Positions 9,534 through 18,525 of a stretch of 45,000 nucleotides of DNA are shown here, one piece after another. How positions within the stretch are numbered: position 1 is the stretch's first letter; each line of letters starts with the position of its first letter. A model generated the notes under the pieces. It was given only the letters and a program-made list of their open reading frames with translations. It did no database searches and was not told the DNA's origin. The translations under genes were made by a program, and so were the position numbers. The DNA comes from Prorocentrum cordatum (Eukaryota > Sar > Dinophyceae > Prorocentrales > Prorocentraceae): positions 87,501 to 132,500 of the forward strand of contig CAUYUJ010018895.1 of NCBI GenBank assembly GCA_963575745.1, read 5' to 3'.

Positions 9534-9999
9534 GTCAGCTGTCGCACCACTCCTGAGATCATCGCAGACAGCAAAAACCGTATCGAAGACGCCTACGGCG
9601 AGTCACCGCCGTCCCCTGCCTTTTTGGAAGAGCCTGTGTGTCCGAGAGGCGCGATTCGAGCTTGGGCTAGCTGTCGGAATATGTGTTCCCCGAGATCGTT
9701 TGGAAAGCCTTCGGAAAACCCCTGACGACAATGACCGCAGTGAGGATTTCGATCTGGTCTCACTCACCGCTATCTGGGGGAGCCCTCTTTGGACTTTCTT
9801 CGGGGTCGCCTAATACCAGGGACGGTCATATCATTGAATGTTTTTGTGGAGGCTACAAGCCATACTTTTTTTTTTTGCCTACCTAGGCTCTGCCTAGAAG
9901 GGTTCTTACTCTCTTTGCTTAAAGGGGCCGGGCAGTGGAAATCACCCCGGGCGGTTCCCCCCGCATCCGCCCCGCGGTTCCCCCAGTTACGTCCCCTTA
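9534..9999. other. Conserved vWD-gene 3' flank with T-run and hairpin
   Basis: Non-repetitive sequence shared by all three units. It contains an 11-T run (9866-9876) followed by CTAGGC/GCCTAG (9883-9897, loop TCT), a short perfect hairpin kept in the other copies (around 26885-26905 and 35505-35520). No convincing ORF. Confidence 0.55.
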
Positions 10000-10463
10000 G
10001 CTTAGCGTTGCTTATCTCATCTTAGCTTAGCTTATTTCATCTTAGCTCAGCTAAGCTTCATCTTAGCTCAGGTTTATCTTAGCTTAGCTTACCTTCATCT
10101 TAGCTTCGCTGAGCTTTAGCATAGCAGAGCACAGCACAGCATAGCATAGCGTAGCATAGCATAGCGCAGCACAGCATATCATAGCATACCCCAGCATAGC
10201 ATAGCACAGCGCGGCATAGCATAGCATATCATAGCTTAGCATAGCGCAGCGCAGCATGACTTAGCATAGCTTAGCATATCATATAATAGCATAGCATAGC
10301 ATAGCATAGCATAGCGCAGCATAGCATAGCATAGCATAGCATAGCATAGCATAGCATAGCATAGCATAGCATATCATAGCATAGCATAGCATAGCATAGC
10401 ATAGCATAGCGCAGCATAGCATGGCATAGCATAGCATAGCATAGCATAGCATAGCACAGCAAC
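10000..10463. repeat. TTAGC / AGCAT pentamer array I
   Basis: Begins as irregular CTTAGCTTAGC with ATCTTAGCTCAG interruptions, then settles into AGCAT pentamers from about 10108 with GCGCAGC and ATATC variants. Met-Leu-Cys-Tyr type frames are shadows. Confidence 0.95.
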
Positions 10464-10734
10464 TAATGCTGCTTTCCTAGAGGCTCCAACTTCTAGGTAG
10501 GGTCGCACTGGGGTAATTTTGTAGGGCTAGTGATGTTAAAAGGGATGTCGTGTCGGGCTCTTTAGGTGAAAGCATTGTTTGGATCAGCGCTGCTTCATGA
10601 GCGCCTCTGTGGTCAGAAGTTTCGACACATGAGTTGGGCGAGCTATCGGACCGGGTGGTATCCGAGCCGCCGTTGAGGTCCGTCCGTGGTGTCCGCCGTT
10701 GCTAGGGCGCAGTCAAGAAAAATGATTCTCCCCC
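10464..10734. other. Single-copy flank, no gene seen
   Basis: Shared with units II and III. Contains GAGGCTCCAACTTCTAGG and AAGTTTCGACACATGAGT (intact here; duplicated around an insertion in unit II). No supportable ORF. Confidence 0.5.
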
Positions 10735-11483
10735 GCCCGCCCGTCCGTCCGTCCGTCTGGCGGTGGCTTGCGGTGTCCCGCGGTGTCCCGTGGTGCCACG
10801 TGGTGTCCCGTGGTGTCCGGTTGAGTGAAATCGATAGTGAGACCCATACTGCGATCGATAGTGAGATCGATAGTGAGGTCGATGCTGAGATCGACGTGGT
10901 GCCCCGAGGTGTCCCGTGGTGCCCCTAAAAATGGGATCGATAGTGTGATCGATAGTGATATCAACAGGTGCCCCGTGGTGTCCCGTGGTGTCCCGTGGTT
11001 TCCAGTTGAGGGAGATCGATAGTGAGATCGATAGTGAGGTCGATGCTGAGATCGACGTGGTGCCCCGAGGTGTTCCGTGGTGTCCCGTGGTGTCGCCAAA
11101 AGTGAATTCGATAGTGAGATTGATGGTGAGATCGACAGGTGTCCCGTGGGGTTCCGTTGAGTGATATCGATAATGATATCGATAGTGAGGTCGATATTGA
11201 GATCGATGTGGTGTCCCGAGGTGTTCCGTGGTGTCCCGTGGTGTCCTATGGTGTCCCGTTGAGTGAGGTCGATAGTGAAATCGATGGTGAGAACGATAGT
11301 GAGATCGAGACGTGTCCCGCGGTGTCCCGTGGTGTCCCGTGCTGGCCCGTGGTGTTCCTTGGTGTCCCGTTGAGTGAGATCGATAGTGGGATCGATAATG
11401 AGATCGACAAGTGTCCCGTAGTGTCATGTGGTGTCCCGTGATGTCCCGTGGTGTCCCGTTGAGTGAGATCGATAGTGATATCG
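10735..11483. repeat. Composite satellite GATCGATAGTGA / GGTGTCCCGT, copy I
   Basis: A CCGT run, then alternating blocks of a 12-mer GATCGATAGTGA and a 10-mer GGTGTCCCGT, joined by CCGTTGAGTGA. The higher-order period is roughly 100-180 bp (GTTGAG junctions near 10821, 11005, 11155, 11258, 11371, 11458). Frames on both strands are shadows. Confidence 0.9.
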
Positions 11484-11569
11484 ATTGAGTCAAGTATTGG
11501 TTCCCCCCCTTCCGCCCCCACCCTCCTTCCCGAACGGTGGTCGTATAGGTATTATAGTAGTACCAATCC

Positions 11570-11800
11570 AACCCGAATCACAATTCTGACCAGGACTGGT
11601 GCTGGTCACGGTTCTGGTTTGGTCCGATTGTCATTGCAATCGTTTTAATAATTTTGATGCAGTCTGACCCACAATTGTGACCAGGACTGGTCTTGGTCAC
11701 GGTTCTGGTTTGGGTCGAGTGGCATCAATAACATAATAATAATATTAGTGCAGACCGAACCACAATTGTGACCAGGACTGGTCCTGGTCACGGTTCGGGT
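11570..11800. repeat. GACCAGGACTGGTC inverted-repeat array, copy I
   Basis: Three tandem units of roughly 90 bp, each able to fold on GTGACCAGGA/TCCTGGTCAC around CTGG. In the third unit (11755-11798) the 10-bp arms are perfect and are enclosed by a second pair, CCGAACC/GGTTCGG. Two units also carry the palindrome CACAATTGTG. A diverged member lies at about 20430-20470. Confidence 0.85.
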
Positions 11801-12358
11801 TTAGTCACGTTTTTCCGAATCTGTTCGAATAGTGTAACTTACCTGGACCAGGAACCATATTGGTCACATTCGCAGTTGTGGTCGGTCATCAATCTTTCTC
11901 CGACCCAACCCAGACGTACACCACGACCAGTTATAGTCATATTCATAGCTCGACATTCATATCATACTGATCGGGTGAAGCACCATATTGCCTTCACCCA
12001 GACCAGTTCTGGTTATAGTCATAGTTCAATCAGGTTATCGTCATTCGAACAATGTCCACCTCAATCAACATCAGAACCACACTCAGGGGGACAACCAATC
12101 ATGTCGCACGCCTTTTCACCCCTGGCAAGCAGGGGTCGGCGGATCCAGTTGCGCTGCTGGGCGATTCCGTCACCGCGCTCGGGCGGGCGGGGGTGGCGCC
12201 GTGGGGTGGGGTATGGGGGAAGATGGTCGAAGGACCGAGCTTGTATTTGGGACCAGTTTGTTTCTGGAAGGCAAACGACGCAGATGTTTGGCCACGCAAA
12301 TGCATACATGTTGGGCTCGATGCGTGGGGGGCTCCCAATTATATATCCAATGGCCTTC
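11801..12358. other. Upstream region of secreted-protein gene I
   Basis: Mostly unique sequence with further GGTCAC/CTGGTTATAGTC fragments. Open frames run through it (11768-12655 and 12052-12453) and are also open in unit III, but they overlap the better-supported CDS out of frame and show no domain, so they are not called as genes. Confidence 0.4.
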
Positions 12359-12379
12359 CCGCATCCATTCTGGCTCAAG
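12359..12379 (+). promoter_or_regulatory. Relict dinoflagellate spliced-leader-like motif
   Basis: The 21 nt ending in CCATTCTGGCTCAAG match the canonical dinoflagellate trans-spliced leader, as I know it, at 18 of 21 positions. They lie 95 bp upstream of the ATG at 12474, in the sense strand. A second, weaker match (CTGTTCGGTTCCAG) follows directly. Known biology: relict leaders mark genes that went through reverse transcription of a trans-spliced mRNA. A chance match is possible. Confidence 0.45.
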
Positions 12380-12473
12380 ACTGTTCGGTTCCAGCTGGGC
12401 CTTCACAGTTTGAAGCATACCCGCGCGCTCCTCGTGCATCCTACACCTTGTGATCGGTTCACCTGTCCCGCAG

Positions 12474-13703
12474 ATGGCCCGTTTCTTACTGATGATTGCC
12501 AGCTTTGTTGGGGCACGCGGGGCCGCTGGCCTGGGTGCGGTCCCCGCCGATTCCAGCATGATACAGCTTGCGGCAGCGATGAACGGGAGCAACGCCTCGC
12601 AGCTGACAGGATGGGGAATTCGACGGGATCCGTGGGGGCGATCCCCTACGCCTAATCCGACCGCCGCTCCGACCCCTTACGTGTGCTCATCGAGCCATAC
12701 ACATTGCAACGACCCGCAAAACTGCGGGGACGACGGCGCTGGCTATTGCCGTTCCTTTAGGTGTGCGAAGTGTGCCTCGACGTGCTACACCGAGGAATCG
12801 GCGAAGACGTGTTGCAATGATGACCCAACATGCACAGCAGTTTATGGCCACGGATCTGATTGGTGGACATTCCATTCAACATGCTCAGAGATCTACCATA
12901 TCCATCCTTACGCTACCTGCCACAAGCCACAGGACTCTTGCAGCGCAGCCATAGATCTGTCCACAGTGTCCAGCCCTTACGTTGGTACGACAGTGACAGG
13001 CATGAACACGCATGCCACATCGTGTGGTGGCCATGGGAATGAACAGATCTTCTACATCGATGGTCCATCCGGCTTCACATTGACAATCGGCATGTCCAGC
13101 AACGCTTACGACAGTCGCCATGAGACACGTTGGGGTGGTGCATGCCCAGGTGCCAACCTTGTGATGTGCACGGACGATCCCGATACCATGCAGCACGTTT
13201 GGAATAACAACCAAGGAGCAGTGCAGCGAGCATACTTCATCATCGATGCATATTGGAGCGGCGCTGGAAGCTTCACGTTGGTCTGGAGCATCGATTCCGC
13301 TGGCTTGACGACAACATGCGCTACTCTGGAACAGTACAACAGCTGCGGCACTACAGAAATCGCTCGAACCACGTTCACCGACACGACTGCATGTGAAGAG
13401 TTCTGCGGATCCCAAGGTGCGAGTTGTTGTGAGCGGCAGTATGATTCTTGGGCTTGCGCCGCAGGGGCTCCTTGGTGCCCTTTTGGGCGCTGCACGGGGG
13501 CCCAGGGGGGGCCTCTCGGAGCTTCTTGGGGGCCGTCTGTGGGGCTGTGTGGGGGGGCCCTTTCTGATTGTTTCGGGGCCTTCTGGGAAGCCTCTTGGGC
13601 CGTCTGGGGAGATTTCGGGAGCTTCCTGGTCCGTCGTGAAGCGTCGGGAAACCGAAAAGGCGAGAACGCTGAACTCTTTCAAAAACGGATTGAAAATCAA
13701 TGA
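12474..13703 (+). CDS. Secreted Cys-rich protein with one PPC-like domain
   Basis: The ATG at 12474 directly follows CCTGTCCCGCAG, a plausible splice acceptor. The 409-aa product starts with a signal-peptide-like segment (FLLMIASFVGA, then AGLGA). Residues 71-149 form a Cys-rich segment. Residues 153-276 resemble a bacterial pre-peptidase C-terminal (PPC) beta-sandwich: DSCSAAIDL start, TSCGG, EQIFYID, CTDD, AYFIIDAY, GSFTLVWS. Residues 281-340 are a second Cys-rich stretch (EEFCGSQGASCCE). The last 70 or so residues are translated from the downstream dodecamer module, so the true C terminus may be shorter or spliced. Likely secreted or surface; substrate unknown. Unit III has a rearranged paralog (38066); unit II has lost it. 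Confidence 0.65.
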   Translation: MARFLLMIASFVGARGAAGLGAVPADSSMIQLAAAMNGSNASQLTGWGIRRDPWGRSPTPNPTAAPTPYVCSSSHTHCNDPQNCGDDGAGYCRSFRCAKCASTCYTEESAKTCCNDDPTCTAVYGHGSDWWTFHSTCSEIYHIHPYATCHKPQDSCSAAIDLSTVSSPYVGTTVTGMNTHATSCGGHGNEQIFYIDGPSGFTLTIGMSSNAYDSRHETRWGGACPGANLVMCTDDPDTMQHVWNNNQGAVQRAYFIIDAYWSGAGSFTLVWSIDSAGLTTTCATLEQYNSCGTTEIARTTFTDTTACEEFCGSQGASCCERQYDSWACAAGAPWCPFGRCTGAQGGPLGASWGPSVGLCGGALSDCFGAFWEASWAVWGDFGSFLVRREASGNRKGENAELFQKRIENQ

Positions 13704-14035
13704 CTGTTGCGTCGTGGGGCCCTGTCGGGAGGGCTTTTGGAGGTTTCTGGGGGCGTTTGGGGGGCGTCTTGGGCCGTCTGGAGGCTACTTGGCCGTCCTA
13801 GAGGAGCGTTTGGCGTTTGGGGGCCCTCTTGGACTGTTTTGGGGGCCTCTTGGGGCCGCCTGGGCTCGTTGTGGGGGCCTCTGTCCTCCCATGATGCGTT
13901 GGGGCCGGGCCCGTGGGATCCGGGCGGACCCCCCTCCCTCCAAATCGAACAGGCCAGGGTATGGGGGGCGGGGTCGGGGGAGTGGTAAGCATCTCACACG
14001 CTGAGGGTAGTCCAAGGGGTCGGGGGGGTTGTGCC
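13480..14035 (+). promoter_or_regulatory. Composite module following secreted gene I
   Basis: Order: GGGCCTCTTGG-type dodecamers, the box GAAAAGGCGAGAACGCTGAAC (about 13657), further dodecamers, CCCCTCCCTCCAAATCGAAC (about 13931), a GGGG-rich stretch, TCTCACACGCTGAGG, and CCAAGGGGTCGGGG. The last part matches the start-codon region of the vWD genes, with the ATG degraded. It overlaps the 3' end of the secreted CDS. Confidence 0.5.
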
Positions 14036-14157
14036 GCCACGCTCACATTCCAGTGTCTTCTTGTGAGAGGGATGGTGGGCCTGCACACACGGTGTAATCT
14101 GATGCCCCCTGCCGTCGTGTGACAGACCAATGCACAGCGAGGGCGGGAATCCCAAAT

Positions 14158-14433
14158 ATGATCCAGGTCATGTCGCAAAATGCATTTTGTCTTGATCGTA
14201 TCGTGATGACGGGGATGTTTGACTCGGGTCGGCCGTCGGTCGAGTGGGTGGGTGGGTGTGTCTATGAATACGCTGCGGGGGTAAATCACTTCCGAAGGGC
14301 AGAAGGGGTTTTGAAGACAGGCTCCCCTAAGCCACCGACGCAGATGTCTGGTGTGAGGTTCTTTGCGGGTGTAGTTTTTGGTTTCGTGCAGGCCGCGAGA
14401 GGGCCTTCGTCACAGGAGCCAGGCTCGTTTTGA
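14158..14433 (+). CDS. Hypothetical 91-aa ORF, kept in unit III
   Basis: ATG at 14158, TGA at 14431-14433. It lies about 120 bp after the composite module in single-copy-like sequence. The equivalent frame in unit III (39861-40136) is open with the same length and two amino-acid changes (Met to Ile, His to Arg). No domain recognised. Because the two copies are nearly identical DNA, the shared openness is weak evidence for coding. Confidence 0.2.
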   Translation: MIQVMSQNAFCLDRIVMTGMFDSGRPSVEWVGGCVYEYAAGVNHFRRAEGVLKTGSPKPPTQMSGVRFFAGVVFGFVQAARGPSSQEPGSF

Positions 14434-14874
14434 AAGCTTGGTCGGGATGGTGCCCAGGAGAAATTTGTCGGGGCGGTGGTTGAAGGGGACGCGAGGTGGG
14501 GCGGATCTGATGGGACGAGAGTGGAGTAGCCCGTGGACTAGCCTTCAGGCGATGTCGATTAGATCGGGAACGGAACCTCTCTTTGAAGTGCGTGTAGGAA
14601 GGCAAGAACTCATGCCTCCGACGCACCACTGGTTGATTCTTGGGCCGTCTTGGGCGGGTCGAATGGCCTTCGGCACATCCCGCCACCGTGCCTGGGCTGC
14701 GGGGCCGAGGCCGCGCGGATGGCAGACTGGGTCTCGTGGGAGGCGTGCTGGGGGCGTTTTGGAAGCAGCTCTGAGCCGCTGAGGGGGCCCTCCCGAAGGC
14801 CCGATCGAATCTTTCTCGGGCCACTCGGAGGCGCCCTGGGAGCGTACCGGGGGGCTTCCCGGGGCATCGTGTCC
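14434..14874. other. No gene seen
   Basis: Unique-looking sequence shared with units II (from 28050) and III. Several overlapping Arg/Pro-rich frames on both strands, none with a domain. The deletion in unit II ends inside it, at 14578. Confidence 0.5.
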
Positions 14875-15325
14875 AGTGGCGCAGTCCGCCCGCGCAGTGC
14901 GCAGTGCGCAGGCGCAGTCCCCCTTGGAGGGTCCCGGTGGCGCAGTCGGCAGGCGGCTTCCCCACCTAGGGCAGCGCTTCGTGGCCCCAGAAGGAGCTCC
15001 ACCGAAGGTTCAGTGGCGCAGCCCGCAGGCGGCTTCCCCACCCAGTGCAGCGCTTCGTGGCCCCAGAGGGCGCTCCACCGAAGGTTCCAGTGGCGCAGCC
15101 CGCAGGCGGCTTCCCCACGCCCAGGGCAGCGCTTCGTGGCCCCAGAGGGAGCTCCACCGAAGGTCCCAGTGGCGCAGTCCGCATGCGGATCCCACGCCCA
15201 GTGCATCGTTTCGCATCGTTTCGTGGCCCCGTAGGGCGCTCCACCGAAGGTTCCAGTGGCGCAGTTCGCATTCGGTCCACCCGCCCAGTACAGCGTTTCG
15301 TGGCCCTAGAGGGAGCTCCACGGAA
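14875..15325. repeat. GTGGCGCAG tandem array (76-87 bp units)
   Basis: Six units start with AGTGGCGCAG or GGTGGCGCAG at 14875, 14936, 15012, 15089, 15168 and 15255. Most carry GGCTTCCCCAC, TTCGTGGCCCC, a GAGCTC or GCGCTC box and CCACCGAAGGT. TTCGTGG and CCACCGAA can pair. A single partial unit lies at 16151-16225, and a diverged array at 21995-22345. Confidence 0.85.
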
Positions 15326-15786
15326 GACGCTACCCGCATTTGCGGTATTTTCCATTGCATATGGTTGGGTTTTTCGCCAGGCTAATTTTGAGCGGTCTTG
15401 GGACCCTCTTGGGCCGTCTGAAAGCTTTCTTGGGAGCCTTTTGAGCCGTCTTGGGGCGACCCAGGAGGCTTCTCGGGCTGTCTTGGACGCTGTCGCTGCA
15501 GAAAAGGCGAATGTGCTAAACATGCAGGTTTCCCAATGGAACTGGGGCGGTTCTTGCTCTGAGGCCGTCTTGGGACGCCTGTTGAGGGCTTCTTGGAGCG
15601 TCTTTGGGGCCTCTTGGGCCGTCTGGAGGCCGGCGTGGGCGTTTTCGATCGATCTTTCGGCGGCTCGTGGCCCTCTTGGACCGTCCAGAGGGCCTTTGGG
15701 TGCCCTCCAGGGTCAAAAGAGAGCATCTTGACGCCCCAGGGGGGTCTGGGCGGGATCCGGACAAAACCGGACAAAAGGGTGAGCCC
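15326..15786. repeat. Module E, copy 1
   Basis: Begins GTATTTTCCATTGCATATGG and TTCGCCAGGCTAATTTT, then CTTGGGACC-type dodecamers, GCAGAAAAGGCGAATGTGC, CGATCGATCTTTCGGCGG, and ends GGACAAAACCGGACAAAAGG. Near-identical copies lie at 16226-16690 and 28623-29010. It is related to the modules at 21540 and 32900. No gene. Confidence 0.8.
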
Positions 15787-16135
15787 CAGGAATTTTTAGG
15801 AATCCTTAGGAATTCTTAGGAATCTTTAGGAATCCATTCCCAGAACACCATTCCCAGGCCACATTTTGAATGCCCGGGGCCAACTGTAGGCCACTTCGTG
15901 TTCTTCGTGTTCCCAGAACACCATTCCCAGGCCTGATTTTGATTGCCCGGAGCCAGCTGTAGGCCACTTCGTGTTCTTCGTGTTCCCAGATCACAATTCC
16001 TGTACCATATTTTGATTGCCCGGAGCCAGCTGTGGGCCACTTCGTGATCTTCGTGTTCCCAGAACACCAGTCCTGTTCCATATTTTGAATCCCCGAGCTG
16101 AGGCAGGCTGAGGCCGAGGCAGGCTGAGGCCGAGG
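15787..16135. repeat. TTAGGAATCC decamers then 73-bp satellite
   Basis: A short run of TTAGGAATCC decamers leads into four 73-bp units (CCCAGA at 15839, 15912, 15985, 16058; spacing exactly 73). Each has CCACTTCGTG and GGAGCCA or a close variant. Ends in GAGGCCGAGGCAGGCTGA, a start of the hexamer array. Confidence 0.9.
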
Positions 16136-16150
16136 CCGACAGGCAGATCC

Positions 16151-16690
16151 AGTGGCGCAGTTCGCATTCGGTCCACCCGCCCAGTACATCGTTTCGTGGC
16201 CCTAAAGGGAGCTCCACGGAAGACGATACCCACATCAGCGGTATTTTCCATTGCATATGGTTGGGTTCTTCGCCAGGCTAATTTTGAGCGGTCTTGGGAC
16301 CCTCTCGGGCCGTCTGAAAGCTTTCTTGGGAGCCTTTTGACCAGTCTTGGGGCGACCCAGGAGGCTTCTCGGGCTGTCTTGGACGCTGTCGTTGCAGAAA
16401 AGGCGAATGTGCTAAACATGCAGGTTTTCCAATGGAAGTGGGGCGGTTCTTGCTCTGAGGCCCGTCTTGGGACGCCTGTTGAGGGCTTCTTGGGGCGTCT
16501 TTGGGGCCTCTTGGGCCGTCTGGAGGCCGGCGTGGGCGTTTTCGATCGATCTTTCGGCGGCTCGTGGCCCTCTTGGACCGTCCAGAGGGCCTTTGGGTGC
16601 CCTCCAGGGTCAAAAGAGAGCATCTTGACGCCCCAGGGGGGTCTGGGCGGGATGCGGACAAAACCGGACAAAAGGGTGTGCCCCAGGAAT
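16151..16690. repeat. Partial GTGGCGCAG unit plus module E, copy 2
   Basis: A single GTGGCGCAG unit (16151-16225) joins module E copy 2, so positions 15255-16135 and 16151-17130 form a tandem duplication of about 0.9 kb with matching order. Confidence 0.8.
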
Positions 16691-17139
16691 CTTTAGGAAT
16701 CTTTAGGAATTCTTAGGAATCCTTCGGAATCCATTCCCAGAACACCATTCCCAGGCAACATTTTGAATGCCCGGAGCCAACTGTAGGCCACTTCGTGTTC
16801 TTCGTGTTCCCAGAACACCATTCCCAGGCAACATTTTGAATACCCGGAGCCAATTGTAGGCCACTTCGTGTTCTGCGTCTTCTCAGAACACCATTCCCAG
16901 GCCTGATTTTGATTGCCCGGAGCCAACTGTAGGCCACTTCGTGTTCTTCGTGTTCCCAGAACACCGTTCCCAGGCCACATTTTGATTGCCCGGAGCCAAC
17001 TGTGGGCCACTTCGTGATCTTCGTGTTCCCAGATCACAATTTCTGTACCATATTTTGATTGCCCGGAGCCAGCTGTGGGCCACTTCGTGATCTTTGTGTT
17101 CCCAGAACACCAGTCTTGTTCCATATTTTGAATGCCCGA
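16691..17139. repeat. TTAGGAATC decamers and 73-bp satellite, second array
   Basis: Six units with CCCAGA (once CTCAGA) at 16736, 16809, 16882, 16955, 17028 and 17101, every spacing exactly 73 bp. Confidence 0.9.
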
Positions 17140-18525
17140 GCTGAAGCAGGCTGAGGCCGAGGCAGGCTGAGGCCGAGGCAGGCTGAGGCTGAGGCTGATG
17201 CACGCCGAGGCAGGCTGAGACTGAGGCTGAGGCAGGCTGAGGGAGGCTGACGCAGGCTGAGGCCGAGGCAGGCTGAGGCTGAGGCTCAGGCAGGCTGAGG
17301 CTGAGGCAGGCTGAGACTGAGGCTGAGGCAGAGGCTGATGCAGGCTGAGGCTGAGAGGCTGACGCTGAGGCTGAGGCCGAGGCAGGCTGAGGCTGAGGCT
17401 GAGGCAAACCGAGGCAGGCTGAGGCTGAGGCTGAGGCAAACCGAGGCAGGCTGAGGCTGAGGCTGAGGCTGAGGCTGAGGCTGAGACTGAGGCTGAGGCT
17501 GAGGCTGAGGCTGTGGTTGAGGCTGAGGGAAGCTGCGGCTGATGCAGGCTGAGGCTGAGGCTGATGCAGGCTGAGGCTGAGGCAGGCTGAGGCTGAGGCT
17601 GAGGCAGGCTGAGGCTGAGGCTGAGGCCGAGGCAGCTGAGGCTGATGGAGGCTGAGCTGAGGCCAGAGGCTGAGGCTGTGGCTGAGGCAAAAAAAGGGCC
17701 CCATTATGGCTGAGGCTGATGCAGGCTGAGGCTGAGGCAGGCTGAGGCGGAGGCTGAGGCAGGCTGAGGCTGAGACTGAGGCTGAGGCTGAGGATGAGGC
17801 CGAGGCAGGCCGAAGCTGAGACAAGGCGAGGCTGAGGCTGAGGCTGAGGCTGAGGCTGAGGCTGAGGCAAGCTGCGGCTGAGGCAGGCTGAGGCTGAAGC
17901 TGATGCAGGCTGAGGCTGACGCAGGCTGAGGCTGAGGCTGAGGCAGGCTGAAGCTGAGGCTGAGGCCGAGGCAGGCTGAGGCTGAGGCCGAGGCAAGCCG
18001 AGGCAGGCTGAGGCTGAGGCTGAGGCTGATGCTGAGGCAGGCTGAGGCTGAGACAGGCTGAGGCTGAGGCTCAGGCAGGCTGAGGCTGAGGCAGGCTGAG
18101 GCTGAGGCCGAGGCAGGCTCAGGCCGAGGCAGGCTGAGGCTGAGGCTGAGGCTGAGACTGAGGCTGAGGCTGAGGATGAGGCCGAGGCAGGCCGAAGCTG
18201 AGACACGGTGAGGCTGAATGGGGTGGGGAGGAGGGGGGGGAGGAGGGGAGGCTGAGGCAGGCTGAGGCCGAGGCAGGCTGAGGCCGAGGCAGGCTGAGGC
18301 TGAGGCTGAGGCAAGCCGAGGCAGGCTGAGGCTGAGAGGCTGACGCTGAGGCCGAGGCAGGCTGAGGCTGAGGCAGGCTGAGGCTGAGGCTGACGCAGGC
18401 TGAGGCCGAGGCAGGCTGAGGCTGTGGCTGAGGCAGGCTGAGGCTGAGGCTGAGGCAGGCTGAGGCTGAGGCTGAGGCAAGCCGAGGCAGGCTGAGGCTG
18501 AAGCTGAAACTGAGGCAGGCTGAGG
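17140..18525. repeat. GAGGCT hexamer array I
   Basis: About 1.4 kb of GAGGCT hexamers punctuated by GAGGCAGGCT and GAGGCCGAGGCAGG. Ser/Leu/Pro/Gln/Ala-rich minus-strand frames are translations of the repeat and are not called. An interruption with G-rich GGGGAGGAGGGG (18220-18250) has a counterpart in unit II at 30600-30640. Confidence 0.95.

Noticed and set aside
10735-11483. GATC-rich blocks as a replication-origin or methylation cluster
   Set aside because: GATC density is explained by the GATCGATAGTGA repeat; nothing else points to an origin.
12052-12453. 133-codon frame upstream of the secreted gene
   Set aside because: The three differences between the two copies are all amino-acid changing, it runs across the spliced-leader-like motif, and no domain is recognisable.
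11768-12655. 295-codon frame open in units I and III
   Set aside because: Overlaps the secreted-protein start out of frame, begins inside an inverted-repeat array, no domain, and the near-identity of the two copies makes shared openness uninformative.
14875-15325. tRNA-like array (TGGCGCAGTCGG resembles a pol III A box, 76-77 bp units)
   Set aside because: No matching B box inside the unit (GGTTCCAGTGG lacks the final CC and spans the unit border), and no cloverleaf can be drawn.
15839-17130. Regular 73-bp spacing as a possible CRISPR array
   Set aside because: Whole units are similar with no unique spacers, no cas genes exist, and the context is eukaryotic; it is a satellite.
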